64,000 nt of DNA from Chromatiaceae bacterium (GTDB lineage Bacteria > Pseudomonadota > Gammaproteobacteria > Chromatiales > Chromatiaceae): positions 496,001 to 560,000 of the forward strand of contig JACKMT010000003.1 of assembly GCA_024235255.1 (NCBI GenBank), in the 5' to 3' direction. The position numbers and the translations under genes were made by a program. Below the pieces are notes generated by a model, which did not search any database, was not told the origin of the DNA, and worked only from the letters and a program-made list of their open reading frames with translations. The first letter of the stretch is position 1; each line of letters starts with the position of its first letter. This document shows positions 44,320-53,002 of the stretch, piece by piece.

Positions 44320-45261
44320 ATGGCGGGAATTCTGGAGGGTATCGATCAACGTACAAATCTTGCCGGACAGAACCGGCTTGAGCTACTGCTTTTCCGACTG
44401 AATACCAGGCAGCGTTTCGGTATCAATGTCTTCAAAGTGCAGGAGGTCATCCGCTGTCCGCAACTATCCCAGTTGCCCGGTTCTCATCCGGTGGTGCGGG
44501 GCATCGCCAAGCTACGTGGGAAGACCATCAGCATCATCGATCTCTCACTGGCGGTCGGAGGCGCTTCGTTGGGAGAGGACGAAAACCAGTTTATTATTCT
44601 TACCGAATACAATCGCCGGGTGCAGGGGTTTCTGGTGGGCTCGGTTGACCGGATCGTGAACATGACCTGGGGCGAAATCATGCCGCCTCCGCGGGGCACC
44701 GGAAAGGGCAGTTACATGACCGCGGTCACCCGGGTGGATGATGAACTGGTCGAAATCATCGATGTGGAAAAGGTGATGAAAGAGATTGTCGGCGGAAGCG
44801 AAACTGTCTCCGCAGGCATTATCGATGAAGAGGTGCGCAACGAGATACAGCAGGTGCTTGTGGTTGATGATTCGGCGGTGGCCCGGAATCAGATCAAGCG
44901 GGTGCTGGATCAGCTGGGGGTGGAGACAACCCTGTGCAATGACGGCGGGCAGGCGCTGCGGCAACTGCAAAACTGGTTGGACGAAGGCAAGGATGTGGAA
45001 GAATTTCTGTCACTCGTTATCTCTGACGTCGAGATGCCGCGCATGGACGGATACACTTTAACTTCAGAGATCCGCAAACATCCCCGGCTCGCCAATCTGC
45101 ATGTCGTTTTACACACCTCACTCAGCGGCGTTTTCAATGAAACAATGATCAAGCGGGTTGGTGCAAACAAATTTCTGGCAAAGTATGAGCCCGATGAATT
45201 GGCGGTTATGGTTCAAGAACAGATTAAGGACCACAAGGCTGCACGGGGGGCTCTGGCCTGA
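44320..45261 (+). CDS. cheV: Chemotaxis coupling protein CheV
   Basis: CheV couples receptors to CheA and can be phosphorylated. The 313-residue protein is CheW-like in residues ~15-165 (RFGINVFKVQEVIRCPQL, RGKTISIIDLSLAVGG) and a receiver domain after that (LVVDDSAVARNQIKRVL, phospho-acceptor Asp236 in ISDVEMPRMDG, HTSLSG). It is followed 23 bp later by cheR; this cheV-cheR pair between flgA and flgB is conserved in Pseudomonas and Vibrio. Confidence 0.95.
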   Translation: MAGILEGIDQRTNLAGQNRLELLLFRLNTRQRFGINVFKVQEVIRCPQLSQLPGSHPVVRGIAKLRGKTISIIDLSLAVGGASLGEDENQFIILTEYNRRVQGFLVGSVDRIVNMTWGEIMPPPRGTGKGSYMTAVTRVDDELVEIIDVEKVMKEIVGGSETVSAGIIDEEVRNEIQQVLVVDDSAVARNQIKRVLDQLGVETTLCNDGGQALRQLQNWLDEGKDVEEFLSLVISDVEMPRMDGYTLTSEIRKHPRLANLHVVLHTSLSGVFNETMIKRVGANKFLAKYEPDELAVMVQEQIKDHKAARGALA

Positions 45262-45284
45262 GTTGGCTGCAACCCGGCCGGCTG

Positions 45285-46139
45285 ATGACAACTATGCATG
45301 AGACTAGCGTAACGAAGGGGATACTCTCCCACGGTGACTACGAGGCTTTCCAGCAGTTTCTGCAGCAAGCCTGCGGTATTGTACTGGGTGCCGGAAAGGA
45401 GTATCTGGTTTCCAGCCGCCTCGGTGGATTGATGCGGCATTACGATATCGCAACGGTCGGAGAGCTGCTGAACCAGTTGCATCACGGACGTAATCCGAGC
45501 CTGAAAACAGGTATCATAGACGCCATGACCACCAACGAGACTTTCTGGTTTCGGGATATGGCGCATTTCAACCTGTTGCAGCAACGTATACTGCCTGAGC
45601 TGTGCGACAGGTCGGCGTCGCGGATAAGGATCTGGTCGGCAGCCTGTTCGTCCGGCCAGGAGCCTTACAATATCAGTATGGTGGTGGAAGAATTTCTTGC
45701 CCGCAATCGAGGCCGCTTCAATGCGATGACCGAAATCGTGGCGACCGATATCTCCCAGCGGATACTCGAAGCTGCCAGACGCGGCATCTACTGCGGTATG
45801 TCCGCATCGAGAGGACTCTCGGCCGAACAGAGCAAACGCTATTTTGTCCGCACCGGGGATTGTCTTGAGGTGCGCCCGGAGATCAAGCGGCGGGTCAGCT
45901 TCCGCAATGCCAACCTGACCCAGGGCTACGAGCTGCTGGGCCGTTTCGACATCATCTTCTGCCGCAACGTCCTGATCTATTTTTCGCGTACGCAGAAGCA
46001 GGAGATCCTGACGCGCATGGCGCGTATTCTTAATCCGGGCGGCTATCTGCTGCTCGGTTCTACCGAATCTCTCTCCGGCCATTCGGATCAATTCGACATG
46101 ATCAGCGAATCCGGTGGCATCATCTACCGCCTGAAGTAG
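45285..46139 (+). CDS. cheR: Chemotaxis methyltransferase CheR
   Basis: CheR methylates receptor glutamates using SAM. The 284-residue product has the N-terminal helical domain (TTNETFWFRD) and the SAM-binding domain (IWSAACSSGQEPYNISM, DIIFCRNVLIYFS, GGYLLLGSTES). The length and motifs are typical. It lies directly after cheV; flgB follows 228 bp downstream from its own promoter. Confidence 0.95.
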   Translation: MTTMHETSVTKGILSHGDYEAFQQFLQQACGIVLGAGKEYLVSSRLGGLMRHYDIATVGELLNQLHHGRNPSLKTGIIDAMTTNETFWFRDMAHFNLLQQRILPELCDRSASRIRIWSAACSSGQEPYNISMVVEEFLARNRGRFNAMTEIVATDISQRILEAARRGIYCGMSASRGLSAEQSKRYFVRTGDCLEVRPEIKRRVSFRNANLTQGYELLGRFDIIFCRNVLIYFSRTQKQEILTRMARILNPGGYLLLGSTESLSGHSDQFDMISESGGIIYRLK

Positions 46140-46314
46140 TCTCCCATTTTTAAATTCCCCGGCAGGGCTTGCCGATAGCGGTGGATTGTTGCCGCTGAAC
46201 CGGTGCCGATTTGCCACGCGGCACAGCTTCCCGCCGGTCGGAAAGTGAACCGCCACGGCCGGTCACACCCCTCGAAACAGATCAAACGGTTCCATCGTCA
46301 ATGAAAGTTAAAGC

Positions 46315-46330
46315 TGGTATGAAAACTGCA
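46315..46330 (+). promoter_or_regulatory. Sigma-54-type promoter of the flgB operon
   Basis: TGGTAT-GAAAA-CTGCA matches TGGCAC-N5-TTGCW with the conserved GG and GC at correct spacing and three mismatches. It lies 37 bp upstream of the chosen flgB start, so transcription would begin near 46340, as for middle-class flagellar operons of Pseudomonas and Vibrio. Confidence 0.6.
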
Positions 46331-46367
46331 TTATCCAAATCGAAGCCAACTATTTGGGATGTGCGGT

Positions 46368-46754
46368 ATGAAACTCGACAATGCATTCGGCATGCACGAA
46401 CAGGCGCTGAAACTGCGCAGCCATCGGGCGGAAGTTCTGGCAGGCAATATCGCCAACGCCGATACGCCGGGATACAAAGCGCGCGACTTTGATTTTCATA
46501 AGCTGCTGCAGCAGCAGATTCCGGCCGGTGAAACCATGCGTACCACCAGCCCGCGTCATATACAGCCCGACAGCGGACCGGTCTCCGCCAGCGAGCTCTT
46601 CTACCGTATTCCCAGCCAGCCGAGCCTGGACGGCAACAGTGTCGACAGCCAGCTGGAGCATACTGCCTACGCTGCCAATGCGATGGAGTATCAGGCAAGC
46701 CTGCACTTCTTAAGCGGCAGCATTAAAAAACTGATGATTGCAATCAAGGGATAA
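46368..46754 (+). CDS. flgB: Flagellar rod protein FlgB
   Basis: FlgB is a proximal rod subunit. The 128-residue protein has the rod motif LAGNIANADTPGYKARDFDF near the N-terminus and a C-terminal helix with the usual YQASLHFLSGSIKKL. ATG 46368 is preferred because GGGA lies nine bases upstream; ATG 46359 is three codons earlier. It opens the flgBCDEFGHIJKL run, and flgC follows after 6 bp. Confidence 0.94.
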   Translation: MKLDNAFGMHEQALKLRSHRAEVLAGNIANADTPGYKARDFDFHKLLQQQIPAGETMRTTSPRHIQPDSGPVSASELFYRIPSQPSLDGNSVDSQLEHTAYAANAMEYQASLHFLSGSIKKLMIAIKG

Positions 46755-46760
46755 TCAAGT

Positions 46761-47174
46761 ATGTCCATGTTCAAAATATTCGATACCGCCGCGTCGGGGA
46801 TGAGCGCCCAATCGCTGAGGTTGAATCTGGTGGCCAGTAATATGGCTAACGTCGACAGCGTGAGCAGCAGCATCGAACAGACTTACCGGGCGCGCCAGCC
46901 GGTGTTCAGCGCCATGTTGAATCAATTCAATCCGAATGCGCCGGCGCTCGGCGTGCAGATGAAGGGCGTGGTCGAGAGCCAGGCGCCGCTGGTGGCGGAG
47001 TATGCGCCGGAACACTCGCTGGCGAACGCAGAGGGCTATATCTATCGGCCGAACGTCAATATGGTCGAGGAGATGGCGAATATGATTTCCGCCTCGCGCT
47101 CGTACGAGAGCAATGTCGAGGTGATCAATACGGCCAAGCAGTTGCTGACCGCCACTCTCAAGCTGGGCGAATAG
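46761..47174 (+). CDS. flgC: Flagellar rod protein FlgC
   Basis: A 137-residue proximal rod subunit. It starts MSMFKIFDTAASGMSAQSLR, has the SNMANVDS rod motif and the C-terminal pattern MISASRSYESNVEVINTAKQL. It is separated from flgB and flgD by 6 and 11 bp and is clearly cotranscribed. Confidence 0.96.
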   Translation: MSMFKIFDTAASGMSAQSLRLNLVASNMANVDSVSSSIEQTYRARQPVFSAMLNQFNPNAPALGVQMKGVVESQAPLVAEYAPEHSLANAEGYIYRPNVNMVEEMANMISASRSYESNVEVINTAKQLLTATLKLGE

Positions 47175-47185
47175 GAGATATTCAG

Positions 47186-47860
47186 GTGACCGCGATATCC
47201 AATGACACCACGCTCTATCAGACGCTTGGTCTGAGCAAGGAGCTGCAGCAGAAGTCAAGCGACGCGCTGCAGCTGGAGGATTTTCTTGACCTGATGGTGA
47301 CAGAGTTGACGCATCAGGATCCATTCAAGCCGATGGAAAACAGCGAGCTGGCGTCGCAGATCTCCCAGTTTGCGACAGTTTCCGGGATCAATGAATTGAA
47401 CGATAAGTTTTCCAGCCTCTCCGGATCGCTGCTGTCGGATCAGTCCATGCAGGCCGCCAACCTGATCGGACGGAACGTGCTGGTTCCGCTCGGCGGCGGA
47501 TATCTTGAGACCGGCGGAACTATCGACGGCGTGGTAGGACTTAACGATCCCGCCAGCAATGTGACGGTTTCGGTCTACAACGCCAGCGGTGTTCTGATGC
47601 GCGAGATTGAACTCGGCACTCAGACCAGGGGTGAGGTCCGGTTCAGCTGGGACGGCACGACAGACACAGGTGATTTTGCCCCGGCCGGTCAGTATCAGAT
47701 TACCGCGCGTGCCAGTGCGAATGGTGCGGAGTTCTCACCCTACGTATTGACCGAAGCTGAAGTTGCCAGCGTCAGCATCGGTTCCACCGGTGAGGGTATG
47801 AGTCTGAATCTGAAAGGATTGGGACCGATCTCGTTTAACGATGTCGCAGAGATCCGCTGA
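47186..47860 (+). CDS. flgD: Flagellar hook cap / hook assembly protein FlgD
   Basis: FlgD caps the growing hook and is discarded when the hook is done. The 224-residue protein has the N-terminal conserved part (LQLEDFLDLMVTELTHQDPF), then FlgD Ig and Tudor-like domains (GRNVLVPLGGGYL, DGTTDTGDFAPAGQYQI). It starts with GTG at 47186 behind AGGAGA. Normal length; flgE follows after 76 bp. Confidence 0.95.
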   Translation: MTAISNDTTLYQTLGLSKELQQKSSDALQLEDFLDLMVTELTHQDPFKPMENSELASQISQFATVSGINELNDKFSSLSGSLLSDQSMQAANLIGRNVLVPLGGGYLETGGTIDGVVGLNDPASNVTVSVYNASGVLMREIELGTQTRGEVRFSWDGTTDTGDFAPAGQYQITARASANGAEFSPYVLTEAEVASVSIGSTGEGMSLNLKGLGPISFNDVAEIR

Positions 47861-47936
47861 TCCGGGATCGGTTGACATGATGCAAGTTTCCGCCGTCACT
47901 CCGCTGACGGGTTCTAGATAATCGAGGAGAGTTTAA

Positions 47937-49256
47937 ATGCCTTTTCGTATAGCGCTCAGCGGTCTCGATGCCGCATCCACCGACCTGCAGGTTACCGGGC
48001 ACAATATCGCCAACTCGGCCACTGCCGGCTTCAAACAGTCACGCGCTGAATTCGCCGACATCTACGCCACGTCGATTCAGGATGTCAGCTCCACCTCCTC
48101 CGGCCGCGGTGTGAAGGTGACCCGGGTGGCGCAGCAGTTCAGTCAGGGAAGCCTCAACTTCACATCCAATAATCTGGATCTGGCGATCAGCGGCGAAGGC
48201 TTCTTTATTCTGAAGGATACCGCCGGCAACACCTCCTACAGCCGCGCCGGCGCGTTCAGTTCGGATCGAAACGGCAATGTCGTCAACCATGCCAATGAAA
48301 ACCTGCAGGTGTTTGCCCCGATTGATACCGCCGGCACCAGATTCAACACCGGTGCTACTGTCGATCTGGTGCTGCCGACGCTGTCAGGTGCGCCGCAGGC
48401 GACGGATAATGTTATTGCCGCCCTCAATCTGGATGCCGCTGAGACGCAGCCGGGAACTGCCTGGCCGGCGGGCACTACCGACACCACCGATGTGGCGTAC
48501 AGTGCAGCGGCGGATCCCACGTTTGAGAGCAATATCACCACCGATATGTACAATCATGCCACCTCTACGACAATTTATGATTCGCTCGGCAATTCGCATC
48601 GGGCGACCATGTACTATCGGAAGACCGCCACCTCGGGACTTTGGCAAACCTACACCTATATAGACGGAACGCTGGCCGGCGATGGGGCAACCGCGAACCA
48701 CTACTCTACGCTGCAGTTCCAGCCGTCAGGCGCGCTGGACACCACCGCCGGTTCGGTTGATGCACAGGGTCGTTTCGATCTCGACGCCTGGACCCCGGTC
48801 AACGGCGCGGACCCGATCACGGTGACTTTCGATTATGCGGCCACATCCCAGTACGGTGCCGATTTCGCGGTCAATGATCTGACCCAGGACGGCTTTACCG
48901 CCGGCCGCCTGAGCGGTGTCGACGTCGATAATAGCGGTGTCATATTCGCCCGCTTCACCAACGGTCAATCCACTGCATTGGGCAAGGTGGCGCTGGCCAA
49001 ATTCAACAACCCCCAGGGCTTGCGGCAGCTGGGCGATACCAGCTGGGCGCAGACCTACACCGCCGGCGATGTGCAGATGGGCGAGCCCGGCACCTCCAGT
49101 CTGGGCTTGATTCAGTCGGGCGCACTGGAGAACTCCAATGTCGACATCGCTGAACAGCTGGTCAATCTGATTACCGCGCAGCGGAATTTTCAGGCCAATG
49201 CGCAGGTGATCACCACAGCGGACACCATCACGCAGACCATTATCAATATTCGATAG
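47937..49256 (+). CDS. flgE: Flagellar hook protein FlgE
   Basis: FlgE builds the hook. The 439-residue protein starts MPFRIALSGLDAASTDLQ, with the N-terminal rod motif GHNIANSATAGFKQSRAEF, the FlgE D2 domain in the middle and the C-terminal LVNLITAQRNFQANAQVI. A strong ribosome binding site (GAGGAGAG) precedes the ATG. A 179-bp gap with a palindromic repeat follows, which may partially uncouple flgE from flgF. Confidence 0.96.
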   Translation: MPFRIALSGLDAASTDLQVTGHNIANSATAGFKQSRAEFADIYATSIQDVSSTSSGRGVKVTRVAQQFSQGSLNFTSNNLDLAISGEGFFILKDTAGNTSYSRAGAFSSDRNGNVVNHANENLQVFAPIDTAGTRFNTGATVDLVLPTLSGAPQATDNVIAALNLDAAETQPGTAWPAGTTDTTDVAYSAAADPTFESNITTDMYNHATSTTIYDSLGNSHRATMYYRKTATSGLWQTYTYIDGTLAGDGATANHYSTLQFQPSGALDTTAGSVDAQGRFDLDAWTPVNGADPITVTFDYAATSQYGADFAVNDLTQDGFTAGRLSGVDVDNSGVIFARFTNGQSTALGKVALAKFNNPQGLRQLGDTSWAQTYTAGDVQMGEPGTSSLGLIQSGALENSNVDIAEQLVNLITAQRNFQANAQVITTADTITQTIINIR

Positions 49257-49305
49257 TTGATGGGCACTTTCAGTCGAATGGCGCTTATTTAAACAAAGAA
49301 AAACC

Positions 49306-49382
49306 GTCATCCCGGCGCAGGCCGGGATCCACAACCAACAATGGTGGTGGCTTCCCTGGATTCCGGTCTGCGCCGGAATGAC
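49306..49382. repeat. Imperfect palindromic element between flgE and flgF
   Basis: Two 26-base arms, 49306-49331 and 49357-49382, are inverted and match at 23 of 26 positions, with a 25-base centre. The arms open GTCATCCCGGCGCAGG and close CCGGAATGAC. Similar GTCAT/ATGAC-ended palindromes occur as dispersed intergenic repeats in many gammaproteobacteria. Transcribed, it would form a long hairpin inside the flg operon. It has no ORF and no obvious target-site duplication. Confidence 0.8.
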
Positions 49383-49435
49383 AGAGTAAGCAGTTGTAGT
49401 ATTTGCACCAGTCATAAACGCCTGAGGAGACAACA

Positions 49436-50176
49436 ATGGATCGCATGCTTTACGTTGCCATGAGCGGGGCCAAGGAGACGATGCTCGCTCAGGCCAGCAA
49501 CAGCAACAATCTGGCCAACGCCAATGCGCCGGGTTTTCTGGCCGATCTGCAGCAGTTTCGCAGCATGCCGGTTTTCGGCGACGGATATCCGACTCGGGCC
49601 TACGGTCTGAGCGAACGCCCGGGCACCGATTTCACCCATGGCGATCAGGTGCACACCGGACGCGATCTGGATGTGGCGATTGCCGGCGAAGGTTGGTTTG
49701 CGGTTCAGGCGCGCGATGGCAGCGAAGCTTACACGCGCCGCGGCGATCTCACCGTCGACGTCAACGGTCTGTTGACCACCGGCAACGGTTTGCCGGTGCT
49801 CGGCAACGGCGGACCGATTGCGCTACCCCCGGCGGAGAAACTGGAGATCGGACCGGACGGCACCATTTCGATTCTTCCACTCGGTCAGAACGCCACCGAG
49901 ATGGCGGTAATCGATCGGATCAAGATGGTCAATCCTGCCAGCGATCAACTGGTCAAGGGAAAGGATGGCCTGGTGCGGCTGAAAAGCGGCGAGGCGGCCG
50001 AGGAGGATGGCGCGCTGCGCCTGAACAGCGGCGTATTTGAAGGCAGCAACGTCAATATCGTCAACGCGATGGTGGAGATGATCGAGCTCTCCCGCCGCTA
50101 CGAGATGCAGGTCAAGATGATGCAGACCGCTAAAACCATGGAAGAGGCGTCGACCCGGATCATGCGTTTGGGCTAA
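49436..50176 (+). CDS. flgF: Flagellar rod protein FlgF
   Basis: A 246-residue proximal rod subunit. It starts MDRMLYVAMSGAKETMLAQ, has NNLANANAPGFLADLQQF, and ends with LSRRYEMQVKMMQTAKTM. A good ribosome binding site precedes the ATG. It is bounded on both sides by repeat-bearing gaps (palindrome before, CTAG-rich patch after). Confidence 0.95.
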   Translation: MDRMLYVAMSGAKETMLAQASNSNNLANANAPGFLADLQQFRSMPVFGDGYPTRAYGLSERPGTDFTHGDQVHTGRDLDVAIAGEGWFAVQARDGSEAYTRRGDLTVDVNGLLTTGNGLPVLGNGGPIALPPAEKLEIGPDGTISILPLGQNATEMAVIDRIKMVNPASDQLVKGKDGLVRLKSGEAAEEDGALRLNSGVFEGSNVNIVNAMVEMIELSRRYEMQVKMMQTAKTMEEASTRIMRLG

Positions 50177-50183
50177 TAGGTGC

Positions 50184-50250
50184 AGGTTCTAAGGGCTGGG
50201 GACTGAAGCCTGTCTCCTAGAACCTAGTACCTCGTGCCTAGTACCTTAAA
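50184..50250. repeat. CTAG-rich repeat patch between flgF and flgG
   Basis: The 132-bp gap contains related words (AGAACCTAGTACC, GTGCCTAGTACC, AAGGGCTGGGGACT). AGAACCTAGTA recurs after flgL (57278-57288). Belongs to the same dispersed repeat class as 6797-6892 and 57245-57345. Confidence 0.6.
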
Positions 50251-50308
50251 TTGGCAGACAAATTGCATTTTATAAATCACAGCAGCTAACGACTCGAAGG
50301 ATGAAATA

Positions 50309-51094
50309 ATGTACCCGGCACTCTGGATAGCAAAAACCGGCCTCGATGCGCAACAGACCCGCATGTCGGTCATCTCCAATAATCTGGCCAACGTCAACAC
50401 CACCGGTTTCAAACGCGACCGTGCCTCGTTTGAGGACCTGATCTATCAGAATGTTCGCCAGGTTGGAGCCAGCTCCTCGCAGGATACCGAACTGCCCTCC
50501 GGGCTCAATCTGGGCACCGGCGTACGTACGGTCGCGACCCAGAAGCTGCACACCCAGGGCAACCTGGTGCAGACCAACAATAATCTCGATTTCGCCATCG
50601 AGGGACGCGGCTTCTTTCAGATACTGACGCCGGACGGAACCATCCAATATACGCGCGACGGCACCTTCAGCATGAATCAGGATGGTCAGATCGTGAATCC
50701 GAACGGCTATCCGCTGGAGCCGGCCATTACCATCCCGGCCAATACGCTGAGCCTGACCGTCGGCTCCGACGGAACGGTTTCGGCACTGGTGGCGGGCAAC
50801 GATACGCCGACCCAGATCGGCACTGTCGAACTGGCCGATTTTATCAACCCGATGGGCCTTGAAGCGATGGGCGGAAATATCTTCCGCGAGACATTGGCCA
50901 GCGGCGCGCCGACCGTGACTACGCCGGGACTGGATGGGGTGGGTACGCTGATTCAGGGGACGTTGGAGAGTTCCAACGTCAATGTGGTGGAAGAGCTGGT
51001 CAACATGATCGAAACCCAGCGCGCCTACGAGATGAACTCCAAGGCGATCTCCACAACCGATGAGATGCTCTCCTACGTGACCAGTCAGTTGTAA
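50309..51094 (+). CDS. flgG: Flagellar distal rod protein FlgG
   Basis: A 261-residue distal rod subunit. It starts MYPALWIAKTGLDAQQTRM, has SNNLANVNTTGFKRDRASF, the mid-protein NLDFAIEGRGFFQI and the C-terminal VNMIETQRAYEMNSKAIST. Its stop TAA overlaps the flgH ATG by one base, so flgGHIJ are translationally linked. The length is exactly that usual for FlgG. Confidence 0.96.
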   Translation: MYPALWIAKTGLDAQQTRMSVISNNLANVNTTGFKRDRASFEDLIYQNVRQVGASSSQDTELPSGLNLGTGVRTVATQKLHTQGNLVQTNNNLDFAIEGRGFFQILTPDGTIQYTRDGTFSMNQDGQIVNPNGYPLEPAITIPANTLSLTVGSDGTVSALVAGNDTPTQIGTVELADFINPMGLEAMGGNIFRETLASGAPTVTTPGLDGVGTLIQGTLESSNVNVVEELVNMIETQRAYEMNSKAISTTDEMLSYVTSQL

Positions 51095-51819
51095 TGAGCC
51101 GGGCCGACACAATGCATAGAGTGCGCTTCGCCGCTGTGCTGCTGTTGCTGGCATTCACACTCGCCGGCTGCAACACGGCACCCAAACGGGATCCCGAGTA
51201 TGCGCCGGTGAGGCCGGTGCCGCCGGCCCCACTGCCCGAGGCAAACGGGGCGATTTTTCGGGCCGGTTATGAAACCTCCTGGTTTGAGAATCTGCGCGCG
51301 CGCCGCGCCGGCGATATGCTGACCATCAAGCTGACGGAGCGGATGACGGCCAACAAAGCGGCCAAGACCGACGTCGCGAAAGATAACACCACCGCTATCT
51401 CCAATCCCACCATTCTGGGTTCCACACCCCAGTTCAACGCGCCTGGATTTATTCCGCTGGCCAGCAACCAGGACAATACGCTGGGGTTTGGCCTGGAGTC
51501 GAGCAATAAGTTTGCCGGCAAGGGCAGCAGTGAGCAGTCCAATCTGCTGCAGGGCGATATCACGGTCACGGTGACCGAGGTGCTGGCCAACGGTTACCTG
51601 ATGGTGCGCGGCGAGAAACGCATCGGCATCAATCAGGGCAATGAGTATATCCGTCTGTCGGGCATCGTCCGGCCCATCGATATCGACGCGGATAACACGG
51701 TGCTCTCCACCCGCCTGGCCGACCCCACCATCGTCTATGTGGGCGACGGTGCGGTGGCCGACTCCAATGTGGTGGGTTGGTTGGCCCGATTCTTCGTTAG
51801 TTCACTCTTTCCCTTTTAG
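51094..51819 (+). CDS. flgH: Flagellar L-ring lipoprotein FlgH
   Basis: FlgH forms the outer-membrane L ring. The product has a lipoprotein signal with lipobox LAGC (acylated Cys26 from ATG 51094, or Cys20 from the internal ATG 51112). The mature part has DMLTIKLTERMTANKAAKTD and the C-terminal TIVYVGDGAVADSNVVGWL. Length 241 is normal for the family. flgI starts 10 bp later. Confidence 0.95.
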   Translation: MSRADTMHRVRFAAVLLLLAFTLAGCNTAPKRDPEYAPVRPVPPAPLPEANGAIFRAGYETSWFENLRARRAGDMLTIKLTERMTANKAAKTDVAKDNTTAISNPTILGSTPQFNAPGFIPLASNQDNTLGFGLESSNKFAGKGSSEQSNLLQGDITVTVTEVLANGYLMVRGEKRIGINQGNEYIRLSGIVRPIDIDADNTVLSTRLADPTIVYVGDGAVADSNVVGWLARFFVSSLFPF

Positions 51820-51829
51820 GACAACGGCT

Positions 51830-53002
51830 ATGAATAAGACAAGGATCAATCGGAGCCGGATAGGGGAACCGCCGCGTGTGGCATGCAACCATCTGCCAAT
51901 CTGCCGCTCAGTGATGCTGGCGCTGATCCTGCTGCTCGGCGTCAGCGCAGCGGCGCAGGCGGCGCGGATCAAAGACCTCGCCGAGATCGCCGGGGTGCGC
52001 AGCAATCAGCTGCTTGGCTACGGTCTGGTGGTCGGTCTGGATGGCAGCGGCGATAAGGACAATGCGGCGCCTTACACCATGCAGAGCCTGCGCTCGATGC
52101 TTACCCAGCTGGGCATAGTGGTGCCGCCGGGCGTCAAACTGAAACCGAAAAACGTGGCGGCGGTCAGCATCCACGCGGAGCTTCCTCCGTTTGCAAAGAA
52201 CGGCCAGCGCATCGATGTGACGGTCTCTTCCATCGGCGATGCAAAAAACCTGCGCGGCGGCAGTCTGCTGATGACGCCGTTGAAGGGTGCCGACGGTCAA
52301 GTCTACGCCGTTGCCCAGGGCAACCTGGTCGTCGGCGGCTTGAGCGCCGGCGGCGCGGACGGCTCCAGTGTCACGATCAATATCCCGACTGCGGGACGTA
52401 TACCGAACGGTGCTACCGTCGAGCGCACGGTTGAAACGCTGTTCAATACCGGCGACTACCTGACGCTCAATCTGAAGATGGGAGATTTCACCACGGTCAA
52501 GCGGATGGTGGACGTCATTAACAAGCAGCTGGGCACCGGCACCGCGCAGGCGCTCGACGCCTCCTCGGTGCGGGTCAACGCACCGCTGGACCCTTCGCAA
52601 CGGGTGGGCTTCTACGCATTCATAGAGAACCTGGAAATCAATCCGGGCATGGCTGCGGCCAAGGTGATCGTCAATTCGCGCACCGGTACCGTGGTCATCA
52701 GCAGCGAGGTGCGGGTCTCACCGGCGGCGGTCTCCCACGGCAATCTGGTCGTCACCATCAGCGAGGATGCAGCGGTGTCGCAGCCCAACCCACTCTCCGG
52801 CGGCACGACTCAAGTGGTACCACAGTCTCAGGTGGGCGTCTCCGAACAGGATAGCCGTATGTTCCTGTTCAATCCCGGCACCACATTGGACGAGGTGGTG
52901 CGGGCAGTCAATCAGGTGGGGGCCGCGCCCAGCGATCTGGTGGCGATTCTAGAGGCGCTCAAGCAGGCCGGTGCGTTGCAGGCGGAGCTGGTCATCATCT
53001 GA
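51830..53002 (+). CDS. flgI: Flagellar P-ring protein FlgI
   Basis: FlgI forms the periplasmic P ring. The product from ATG 51830 is 390 residues: a ~29-residue polar N-terminal stretch, a hydrophobic signal segment (MLALILLLGVSAAAQA), then the mature start ARIKDLAEIAGVRSNQLLG with family motifs GYGLVVGLDGSGDKD. The polar stretch makes it longer than the ~365-residue family; an alternative ATG at 51914 would give 362. The 51830 start has AGGA eight bases upstream, which 51914 lacks. The stop overlaps flgJ as TGATG. Confidence 0.93.
   Translation: MNKTRINRSRIGEPPRVACNHLPICRSVMLALILLLGVSAAAQAARIKDLAEIAGVRSNQLLGYGLVVGLDGSGDKDNAAPYTMQSLRSMLTQLGIVVPPGVKLKPKNVAAVSIHAELPPFAKNGQRIDVTVSSIGDAKNLRGGSLLMTPLKGADGQVYAVAQGNLVVGGLSAGGADGSSVTINIPTAGRIPNGATVERTVETLFNTGDYLTLNLKMGDFTTVKRMVDVINKQLGTGTAQALDASSVRVNAPLDPSQRVGFYAFIENLEINPGMAAAKVIVNSRTGTVVISSEVRVSPAAVSHGNLVVTISEDAAVSQPNPLSGGTTQVVPQSQVGVSEQDSRMFLFNPGTTLDEVVRAVNQVGAAPSDLVAILEALKQAGALQAELVII

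Noticed and set aside
46151..46178. Second sigma-28-like site (TAAATTCC, 12 bases, GCCGATAG) after cheR
   Set aside because: The -35 half is poor, spacing is off by one, and flgB has a better-placed sigma-54 site at 46315-46330.
45213..46256. 347-codon frame opposite cheR
   Set aside because: Fully overlaps cheR; composition is that of an antisense shadow.
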